Assembly (NCBI GenBank): GCA_964498765.1
Contig: CAZCIU010000007.1
Location: 6,551-70,550 of the forward strand
Reading direction: 5' to 3'
Length of the DNA stretch: 64,000 nt
Origin: UPXZ01 sp964498765
GTDB lineage: Bacteria; Bacteroidota; Bacteroidia; Bacteroidales; Paludibacteraceae
The position numbers were made by a program, and so were the translations under genes. Below, piece by piece: positions 8,330 to 16,124 of this stretch. Within the stretch, counting starts at the first letter, position 1; the number at the start of each line of letters is the position of its first letter. The notes under the pieces are model-generated. The model had not been told where the DNA came from and ran no database searches. It saw nothing but the letters and a program-made list of their open reading frames with translations.

Positions 8330-10813
8330 TTACTTTACTATTAATTTCACTGTTTCCGACTGATTGTCGTATCTGATTTCGAGAATATAAGTTCCGCTCT
8401 GAGGCTTAAATCCTAACTGTAAACTACCTGAAACTGGTTTTCCAAAACTTTCAGAATATATTTGCTGTCCCGCAAGATTATACATTTGAATGCTGAGATT
8501 TTTGTTTTTCAATGTTTCATCCAGATTGATGGTCAGTGGATAATTTTTTTCGAGCGGATTGGGAAAAATCTGAAACAAATTCGGTTTTTCAGATGCAAGA
8601 TAACTAACAATATAATCTTTGAAACTTAGCGCAATTTCCTTAATGGCAAGCGTACAAGGCTTTGTGGAAGTCATTTTTGCGGCATCCAGGTAGAAACTCA
8701 CATTGTCAAATTTAATTGGATAAATGGCTCTGTCACTCGCATCAAAAATCAAATCTACCGGAATATCCAGCGAAAAATCGGTGTTTTGTTTAAATGATGT
8801 AAAGTCATAAACCGATTTCACACCGATATTATTTTGTAAGGTAAATATTGCTTTCGACATGGCCATATCACCCATATTCATCACGAATTTCACTGTATCA
8901 GGAAGTCCGTAAAACCGCTTAATGTTCGTTAATCTGATAAAAGGAGCTCGTCCGGCAGCATATACAAAATTCACTGCAGAACCAGTAGTCCAGTTTTCGG
9001 GAAGATTTTCCTGATTTAACTTTGCATTTAGAAATGATGAAGCGGTCATTGTCCAATCTTTCTGCAAAATACTATCACCGGTCATTACTGGAGCAGAAGG
9101 AATTTCAACTTTCACCATCAAGCTATCGGTAAGTTCATCAATGCTTCCGGTCAGTTTTGAAATGCCGTTTTTCAATGCAGAAACGACTCCAGCATTGACG
9201 CTGCAAATCTCCGGATTTTCAATTTTCCAATCAAAAGCGGCTGCCGAAATCATCGCATCTCCGGCTGTTGTGCTTGCGATTATTTCAATGGGATATTCTC
9301 TTCGATTATCAATCAGAACTGTGTCCAAACGAATTTTCATTCCCGAAACAGGCAAAAAACTAATGTCAATCGTAGTTACGACATTGCCATTGTAAGTTGC
9401 TGTGATTTTTCCGGGAGTATTTCCATTCGCGATGAATTTATTTCCGGAAATCGTACCTAAAGAAGGCGGACAAGAAAGTTCAACGCCTTGCAAATCTGGA
9501 TTTAAAAGCACACCATATTTATTGTAGGCATAGAATTTAGGAATATATTCACCCAAATACGGCAGCGCAAAGGAGTTTTTATACGGAATTATTATTCCTA
9601 TTTCGTTATCTTCGGGAGCGGTAGAAATCACCAAAACTCCATTCCCAACCGCACGTTCGACACCGCCTGAAGGAGCATTCACGATTTGCTGATTATTCGC
9701 AAACATAACCGAAGAACCGCCACCATCAAGATTAACGGCATTCCAGGCACCTACAGCCTTAAAAAGTTCACCAAATGGTTGCAGATCAAGTCCTGCCGAA
9801 AGTCCTGAACGACCATCTGCCACAATCATATACACGCGTGTGCTGTCTTGCGAGAATCCCATACCGGTTCGCGGATTAAGTCCGGAAGCGGCCGTTTTGG
9901 CTTCGTCTTGCGGGATTCCATGCTTCAAAACAATGCAATCACTTCCACCAACTTGCTCTTTGAAATCCGAAAGTTCATCAGGCGTGGTTCTCAACTGTGT
10001 GCGAAATGCCATTTTCACTTCAGAACCAACAGAAAGCGATTGTAAAAAAGTGGATGCACCATCACGACCATGCAAAACCGCTTTTCCGGCAGGAATTGCA
10101 CTTGCGCCTGTGTTTGCTGCCACACTTTCCACTATGCAAACGACAGTATCATTTCCACCGATTTTGAATTTATCGCCTTCTTTAGGGCGAAAAATTACTT
10201 TGGTTCCTCCGGCGATTGCACTAGTAGAAGTTCCAAATTTATCGGTATAAAGTGTCAGAAAATCAGTAGCATTCGGCTCCCACTCTAGTCTGAGCATATT
10301 TACAGTGTGAATTCGGGTTTTATTTTCTCCGCTGATTAAATCAGCACGAAAATTTATTCGGTCAACGTATGGTTTTTTGTTTTTTCCAAGAATAAAAGAT
10401 GCTCTGCCGGTCGGATTGGCAATAATTTCACCATTTAGAAACTGTCCGCTTCTCGGGATTCCAATTTCCGGAGTATCCTGATAAAAGTAAAAGTCACCGT
10501 TCGTTCCTCCAACCACCAAATGTCCGGGTGCGTCTTTGCGTTTTGCCATTTTCGTAGGCTGCTCGGTAGCAACAGCTCTGTCACCTGCTTTTACGGTTTC
10601 AATCATATTGTACGGATTTTTCAAATCCACTTCCATGACTTGAAAATTAAGCGGATAGCCTGGCAATCTGTACGATGAATGATACACTCCAGGACCGATT
10701 TGCATCTGATATAGCAGCGTATCTACACTATAATTCTTTCCTTCGATACTTATTCCCTGTGAATATAAAGTCAAAGAAAATACTGAAAACAAAGAAATAA
10801 AAAATAGCTTCAT
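8330..10813 (-). CDS. T9SS-secreted phosphodiester glycosidase (NAGPA), copy 1
   Basis: An 827-residue protein: signal peptide (1-18), an N-terminal strand-rich segment, a NAGPA/phosphodiester-glycosidase domain (PF09992, about 190-395) with GGTNGDFYFYQD and the hallmark NLDGGGSSVMF, two Ig-like domains (about 400-585), a carbohydrate-binding-like sandwich (about 590-745) and a T9SS tail (FPNPLEKNYPL onward). The founding family member, the mammalian uncovering enzyme, removes GlcNAc from a GlcNAc-1-phosphodiester. Bacterial members are largely uncharacterised. The start at 10813 gives a clean signal peptide. The neighbouring upstream gene is a paralogue with the same domain order. A substrate such as teichoic acid or a phosphodiester-linked glycan is inferred from domain type and the adjacent amidase. 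Confidence 0.85.
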   Translation of the reverse strand: MKLFFISLFSVFSLTLYSQGISIEGKNYSVDTLLYQMQIGPGVYHSSYRLPGYPLNFQVMEVDLKNPYNMIETVKAGDRAVATEQPTKMAKRKDAPGHLVVGGTNGDFYFYQDTPEIGIPRSGQFLNGEIIANPTGRASFILGKNKKPYVDRINFRADLISGENKTRIHTVNMLRLEWEPNATDFLTLYTDKFGTSTSAIAGGTKVIFRPKEGDKFKIGGNDTVVCIVESVAANTGASAIPAGKAVLHGRDGASTFLQSLSVGSEVKMAFRTQLRTTPDELSDFKEQVGGSDCIVLKHGIPQDEAKTAASGLNPRTGMGFSQDSTRVYMIVADGRSGLSAGLDLQPFGELFKAVGAWNAVNLDGGGSSVMFANNQQIVNAPSGGVERAVGNGVLVISTAPEDNEIGIIIPYKNSFALPYLGEYIPKFYAYNKYGVLLNPDLQGVELSCPPSLGTISGNKFIANGNTPGKITATYNGNVVTTIDISFLPVSGMKIRLDTVLIDNRREYPIEIIASTTAGDAMISAAAFDWKIENPEICSVNAGVVSALKNGISKLTGSIDELTDSLMVKVEIPSAPVMTGDSILQKDWTMTASSFLNAKLNQENLPENWTTGSAVNFVYAAGRAPFIRLTNIKRFYGLPDTVKFVMNMGDMAMSKAIFTLQNNIGVKSVYDFTSFKQNTDFSLDIPVDLIFDASDRAIYPIKFDNVSFYLDAAKMTSTKPCTLAIKEIALSFKDYIVSYLASEKPNLFQIFPNPLEKNYPLTINLDETLKNKNLSIQMYNLAGQQIYSESFGKPVSGSLQLGFKPQSGTYILEIRYDNQSETVKLIVK

Positions 10814-10849
10814 TGTTAGGTTTTATTTTTAAATACGTTTATTGAAAAA

Positions 10850-13306
10850 TTATTTTACTACAATTTTCACAGATTGATGTTTCGTATCATAGCTTATTTG
10901 CAATAAATACGTACCTGTACCTACTCCTTTAAGCGAAATCTGGGCTTCGCTGGAGTTCGTTTTGCTTAAAATATCTGATTTTATTAATCTTCCAGATAAA
11001 TCGAATAACTGAAATCTCAAATTATCACTCAAAATTCCACTCATAAAATTCACTTTCAGCGTTTTTCCATTTTCTATTGGATTAGGATAAATTCCAAAGA
11101 AATCTGATTTTTCAGAAGCCAAATAGCTGATGATATAATCTTTATAACAAAGTGTAATTTCTTTGAACGCGAGCGTATAAGCCTTTGTAGTGGTCATTTT
11201 AGCTGCATCCAGATAAAAATTCACATTGTCAAATTTAACGGGATAAATGGCTTTGTCACTCGCACTGAAAATTTTATCGACAGGAATATCCAGTGAAAAA
11301 TCTGTGTTTTGTTTGAAAGCGGTGAATTCAGTTGTAACATTGTTTCCCAGATTATTTTGCAAAGTCACAATGGCTTTACTCATTGCAATATCTCCCAAAT
11401 TCATCACAAGTTTAACCGTGTCCGGCAAACCGTAAAATGTCTTTTTATGTGCCAATTTAATGAAAGGCGCACGACCAATAGCATATACAAAATTCACAGC
11501 AGAGCCTGTTGTCCAGCTTTCAGGCAAATTTTCATTACTTAGTTTTGCATTGAGGAAAGAAGAAGCGGTCATTGTCCATTCTTTCTGCAAAATACTATCT
11601 CCCGTAATCGTTGCAGCAGCCGGAATTTCAACTTTTACAATCAAATCATCTGTCACACCGTCTATGCTTCCGGTGAGTTTTGTCATTCCATTTTTCAGTG
11701 CTTTTACAAGTCCGTTTTCCACTTTACAAATTTCGGGATTTTCCACAACCCAATTAAATGCCGCTGCTGAAATCAATGCATCTCCGGCTGATGTACTTGC
11801 CAAAACTTCGATTGGATATTCACTCCGATTGTCAATTAAAACCGTGTCCAAACGAATTTTAATTGCTGAAACGGGTAAAAAATTAATATCAATCGTAGTC
11901 ACTACATTTCCATTGTAAGTTGCAGTAAGTTTTCCGGGAGTATTTCCCGATGCTATTAATTTATTTCCAGAAATTGTACCCAATGAAGGCGGACAAGAAA
12001 GTACAACGCCCTGCAAATCAGAACTTATGAGTGTTCCGTATTGATTGTAAGCATAAAATTTCGGAATATATTCTCCCAAGTACGGTAAAGATGTAGATGT
12101 TTCATGCGGTTTAATTTCTGTAATCGCATTATCAGTTGGCGCGGTAGAAACCACAAAAATACTATTAGAAACCGCTCTTTCGCCGCCCGGATCACTATTT
12201 TTATTCACCGGACCGTTGTATTCAGCTACGTACATAGATGTAGAGCCGCCGCCATCCATATTGAAAGCAGTGTAAGCTCCCGCGCTTTTCATTAAAAATG
12301 CAAGTTGTTTTGTGGTAACGCCGGCAGACAATCCACGCCCATCAACCACGCACATGATAAGTGTGTCTTTGTTTTGAGAATAACCGATTGCAGTACGCGG
12401 ATGACGCTCATTCCACACGTTTGCTTCTTCTATAGCTCCATCTTTAAGCATAGTAGCATAACTGTCGCCACCGGTCATCTGATTGAAATTGGAAGTGCTG
12501 TTTGAATTAACTGTAAGATTTAAATTTATTTCAATCGCATCATTTTCTTTCAAATTATTAAGAAATTCTGCAGCAGTTCCATGACCTGATAAGACCGCCT
12601 GTCCTTTAGGAATAGCCATGCTGCCAACTCCTTTCGCCACTTTCAGCACTTTGGCTTTTAGCGGACGATTGGTAGCCCAAGAAGTTCCCTCCAACAGTTG
12701 AATTAAAACTTCTGTTCCATAAGCGTTTGTTCGGGTATAAAGCCCATTATGTCGATTATATAATACCAGTGAATTCTCATTACGTAAATGGTTCACTGTA
12801 TTAATTGTCCATTCCGATGATTCGGTTTTTACGCTACCAGAATAGCTTACTTTTCCAATATCCGGGATTTTTTGGTCATCAATTACAAAAGCATTCCAGT
12901 CAATCGGAGTTTTGGCAATTTCGTTTTCTACCATGCTTCCGCCAATCGGATAGCCAACATAACCAGTTGTATTGTAAAAATCTCCGTTTGTACCGGCAAA
13001 ATAAAATGCGCCTTCAGTCGATTTTCTTTTGGCAAGTGCAGAAGGTCTTTCTCCGGAATAAATGGAATCTTGCCCTAATGCTGTTCGAACTTGAATGTGA
13101 GGATTTTTCAGGTCAGTTTTCAGAAAGTAAACATCCAGTCTGTTTGTAGCCAATAATCGAAGTGCTACATATTGTGTTCCCGGGCCAACCTGATGATTTT
13201 CAAGCGTATCTACTGAATAATTGACACCATCAACCAATAAAGTTTGTGATTGTGCTGTAAAGAAAAAAACACTTACTAGGGAGAAAAGAAGAATAAGCTT
13301 TTTCAT
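10850..13306 (-). CDS. T9SS-secreted phosphodiester glycosidase (NAGPA), copy 2
   Basis: The start at 13306 gives MKKLILLFSLVSVFFFTAQS, a good signal peptide; the 49 codons upstream in frame do not look like protein. From there it is 818 residues with the same order as copy 1: NAGPA domain with GTNGDFYNTTGY and NMDGGGSTSMYV, two Ig-like domains, a sandwich domain and a T9SS tail (IYPNPIENGKTL). From SLPYLGEYIPKFYAYN onward the two copies are close to identical in long stretches, whereas the catalytic halves have diverged more. This points to tandem duplication with specialisation of the enzyme domain. A terminator separates this gene from the next upstream one, so copies 1 and 2, the propeller and the amidase may form their own transcript. 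Confidence 0.85.
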   Translation of the reverse strand: MKKLILLFSLVSVFFFTAQSQTLLVDGVNYSVDTLENHQVGPGTQYVALRLLATNRLDVYFLKTDLKNPHIQVRTALGQDSIYSGERPSALAKRKSTEGAFYFAGTNGDFYNTTGYVGYPIGGSMVENEIAKTPIDWNAFVIDDQKIPDIGKVSYSGSVKTESSEWTINTVNHLRNENSLVLYNRHNGLYTRTNAYGTEVLIQLLEGTSWATNRPLKAKVLKVAKGVGSMAIPKGQAVLSGHGTAAEFLNNLKENDAIEINLNLTVNSNSTSNFNQMTGGDSYATMLKDGAIEEANVWNERHPRTAIGYSQNKDTLIMCVVDGRGLSAGVTTKQLAFLMKSAGAYTAFNMDGGGSTSMYVAEYNGPVNKNSDPGGERAVSNSIFVVSTAPTDNAITEIKPHETSTSLPYLGEYIPKFYAYNQYGTLISSDLQGVVLSCPPSLGTISGNKLIASGNTPGKLTATYNGNVVTTIDINFLPVSAIKIRLDTVLIDNRSEYPIEVLASTSAGDALISAAAFNWVVENPEICKVENGLVKALKNGMTKLTGSIDGVTDDLIVKVEIPAAATITGDSILQKEWTMTASSFLNAKLSNENLPESWTTGSAVNFVYAIGRAPFIKLAHKKTFYGLPDTVKLVMNLGDIAMSKAIVTLQNNLGNNVTTEFTAFKQNTDFSLDIPVDKIFSASDKAIYPVKFDNVNFYLDAAKMTTTKAYTLAFKEITLCYKDYIISYLASEKSDFFGIYPNPIENGKTLKVNFMSGILSDNLRFQLFDLSGRLIKSDILSKTNSSEAQISLKGVGTGTYLLQISYDTKHQSVKIVVK

Positions 13307-13428
13307 TTTAGTGATGATTAATTGATAATTTGGGGAAATAATGTGGCTATTTAGTAAGAAATTGAAAAAAGAAAATTTCAATAGGCTCAGAACGCTCTGT
13401 ATCAACAAGAAAACTTCAAAAGAAAAAC

Positions 13429-13460
13429 AAAAAAGGTGGTGGAAATCCACCACCTTTTTT
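13429..13460 (-). terminator. Internal terminator inside the locus
   Basis: A perfect 15-bp inverted repeat (AAAAAAGGTGGTGGA and complement) with a 2-nt spacer and a minus-strand T run lies 22 bp beyond the stop of the InlB/DUF4623-like gene. It would stop or attenuate transcription from the SusC end before the NAGPA genes. Confidence 0.88.
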
Positions 13461-13481
13461 GAGAGAATTGATAAGGAATGT

Positions 13482-16034
13482 TTATTTGATAATCACTTTA
13501 TGAACTGCAGTTTCGCCTTCATAAGTTGTAGCTTTCACTAAGAAAATTCCTCTGCTGCCTACGTCAATTCTTGAAACTTTAGTGCCATTAGCAACTAATT
13601 GTCCAGTAACTGAGTAAACAGATACATTTGCAACTTCTTTGTCAAGAATAAGTGTTCTGTTATCTAAGCTAAGTTTTACAGCTTCGTTGTTGTAAACAGA
13701 TTTTACACTTGTTGAGTTAGCGCTGAATTCGTAAACTCCGTAACCGTTTTCACCGGTGTAAACGTAAAGTTTAGCGATTTTTGCTGCTTCGTCAACCTCA
13801 ACTGAAGGAACAGCTGTACGATAAGGATTACTTACATTACCCATACCTGCTGCCGGGAATGTCCACAATGGAACCATGTCAGCAAATAATTTAGAAGCAT
13901 CTTTCCATTTGTATAGACGGAATGTGGATGCTGGAACACCTGCTGTATTTGTACCAGCAATCAAGAAGAAGTATTCTCCTCCAACTTCAAATTCAATCAA
14001 ACCATTGTGACCTTTATTGATTATCCAGTCATTTCCTGGGCTTGTAGTTATGTCAGACTGTGCAGGAATATTTTGGTAGAAACCATCAACAACATTTCCG
14101 GACATGTCAATCAAAGTTGGGAATGTTTCGTTTCCATCAAGATAGAAATAATGCTCATCCAATGGGAATACTTGAGGTGCTGTACCTGGGTTTGACATTC
14201 CAGTCAGGTAAGTACCTTCAACGTCGGTTGCGATTTCGATCATTTCTGCTTTGCCTGCTACACCGTCGGTGATTGTCCATTTGTAAACTTCCATTGCATT
14301 TGCATTGGATGCCATGATAATAGCAGTTCCGGTAGTAACATCTCCATAAACTCCGAATGCATCAAAACGAATTGACAATTCAGCGTAATCAGGATTTTCT
14401 GCTAAAACTTCTTCAAGAACCAAAGTTCCGGTTCCATCAGCAAGATTAATTTTCCAAATTTGGAATACACCAGCACCTGAAGTGATACAGTTTCCTAACA
14501 ATACGTTTCCGGCATTATCCAGTTTAATATCATTAAATGGAAGTACTCCGGCTGTTTGAGTTGCTCCATCAGCATCTACATAGGTGAAAATGTTTGAAGC
14601 AAGCTTCACAGGAGCAAGTCTTTCTCCGGTAGCTCCATCCAATACAGTTAATTGTTTTTGTTCTCTGTCAATAAAATACATTTTTCCATCTTTAGCTGCC
14701 ATACCACGCACAAACTGAGGCGTACCAATTGGATTTGCTCCTAGGTTATCCAGTTTAGCTGAAACTAACCATTTGCTTTTCAAAGAGTATTTTCCATCTT
14801 CCAATGCAGGATAAACGAATGGATCTGGTTGTGGAACCGGTGATTTCTTAATATTGGCGATAACAGAATTCAAACGAACGTCTGCACCAAAATCAACAAC
14901 ACCTTTGAAGTCAATTTTTGATCCAACCGGATAAGTAGCCTGATCTAATTTAAGTTGCAATGGGAATTCTACACCAGCAGCATCGGTCAACACAGAAGTT
15001 CCGTCAGCATTGTAAGATTTCACAGCAACTCCTAAGAACTGAACCCACTCATACATATAAGATTTGTATTCTTTTGCAGCATCAGCTTTAAGTTCAGCAA
15101 ATGTCAAATTTTGTAATGCAGGAGCACTTCCGGCTTCTTTTTCTACAATTGTAACATCTACTAATTTCATTTTTGTACCGTTTGCAGCAGTTTTAGCATC
15201 TACCACTACATTGTCGCCAACTGACAGTCCAGGAGCAGCAGCAAATGTAAGCAACATACCACCAGTTGCGTCTTGAATGTACACGTCATTTCCTACAATC
15301 AGAGAAACAGTTCCGGTTGCTTTTGTAGCTACAGCGTCTGTACCTAATGCCCAAACTTCAGAAATAGAAGGAATATATTCTACCCATTTTGCATAAAATG
15401 CTTTGTCGCCAGTAGCTCCTACAGGAATAGAAGTAACCTTATCTCCTGAAAAATCAGCAGCCGCGTACCATCCGTCAAAGGTAAATCCTTCTTTGAAAGG
15501 TGCAGGAATTACAACTTCTACAGTTCCATCATAAGTAGCCGGTCCAGCAAATCCGTGTTTCCAAGCAGGCATAAATGCTGATGGCAAACCAGCGATAGCA
15601 TAATCTGCAGAAACAGGCCAAGTAGCACGTTTTCCGTTTAGGAAAAATGCAGAGAAATTGTAACGCAAATTAGCTGCTCCAGATGTTGCAAGTGCAGTAC
15701 CTTGAGCTGCGTTAACTGCATCCATATAAGTAACTAACCATCCCCATTTGGCTTTTACAGTTTCGTCAGCAATAAATGTGAGATCCATTGCAGCTGCTTG
15801 AGTTGGAATTCCGGCAGCTAAATCACCGTTTAATTCATCCAGCGATTTCCAAACAGTTGTAGTGCCTTTAAATGTATTCCATGATGCATTTAAGCCCATG
15901 TACATATCATTCTTATTCATCCATCCATCAGGATTCGTCACACCTCCGTTGAGTTCGTAGGTAATGTTGCCACCTGCAGCAAAACTAATCACAGCCATGC
16001 TGCATGCCATCAATAATAAAGTAAGTTTTTTCAT
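13482..16034 (-). CDS. T9SS-secreted protein with InlB-type repeat and DUF4623-like propeller
   Basis: An 850-residue protein with a signal peptide (1-20), N-terminal strand region (GGNITYELNGG), an InlB B-repeat/Listeria-Bacteroides repeat (GFTFDGWYAAADFSG ending FYAKW, about 185-215), an OB-fold/DUF5689-like region (about 220-400), a DUF4623-like beta-propeller (about 410-775: PQFVRGMAAKDGKMYFIDRE, FNDIKLDNAGNVLLGNC) and a T9SS tail ending VKATTYEGETAVHKVIIK. No catalytic residues are recognisable. These modules usually give adhesion or glycan binding at the surface. It has its own strong terminator downstream. Ala-rich and Lys-rich composition suggests high expression, which is an inference. 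Confidence 0.75.
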   Translation of the reverse strand: MKKLTLLLMACSMAVISFAAGGNITYELNGGVTNPDGWMNKNDMYMGLNASWNTFKGTTTVWKSLDELNGDLAAGIPTQAAAMDLTFIADETVKAKWGWLVTYMDAVNAAQGTALATSGAANLRYNFSAFFLNGKRATWPVSADYAIAGLPSAFMPAWKHGFAGPATYDGTVEVVIPAPFKEGFTFDGWYAAADFSGDKVTSIPVGATGDKAFYAKWVEYIPSISEVWALGTDAVATKATGTVSLIVGNDVYIQDATGGMLLTFAAAPGLSVGDNVVVDAKTAANGTKMKLVDVTIVEKEAGSAPALQNLTFAELKADAAKEYKSYMYEWVQFLGVAVKSYNADGTSVLTDAAGVEFPLQLKLDQATYPVGSKIDFKGVVDFGADVRLNSVIANIKKSPVPQPDPFVYPALEDGKYSLKSKWLVSAKLDNLGANPIGTPQFVRGMAAKDGKMYFIDREQKQLTVLDGATGERLAPVKLASNIFTYVDADGATQTAGVLPFNDIKLDNAGNVLLGNCITSGAGVFQIWKINLADGTGTLVLEEVLAENPDYAELSIRFDAFGVYGDVTTGTAIIMASNANAMEVYKWTITDGVAGKAEMIEIATDVEGTYLTGMSNPGTAPQVFPLDEHYFYLDGNETFPTLIDMSGNVVDGFYQNIPAQSDITTSPGNDWIINKGHNGLIEFEVGGEYFFLIAGTNTAGVPASTFRLYKWKDASKLFADMVPLWTFPAAGMGNVSNPYRTAVPSVEVDEAAKIAKLYVYTGENGYGVYEFSANSTSVKSVYNNEAVKLSLDNRTLILDKEVANVSVYSVTGQLVANGTKVSRIDVGSRGIFLVKATTYEGETAVHKVIIK

Positions 16035-16124
16035 AAGGCAAATTTTTAAAAGTTAATAATTTATTTTTTAAGTTTTAATTCATATAGTTTAAGCAATTTA
16101 CTAACTGCTCTTTTATATTCTTTA

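Noticed and set aside
13307..13453. N-terminal extension of NAGPA copy 2
   Set aside because: The extra 49 codons cover the 5' leader and part of a terminator hairpin; the downstream ATG begins a clear signal peptide.
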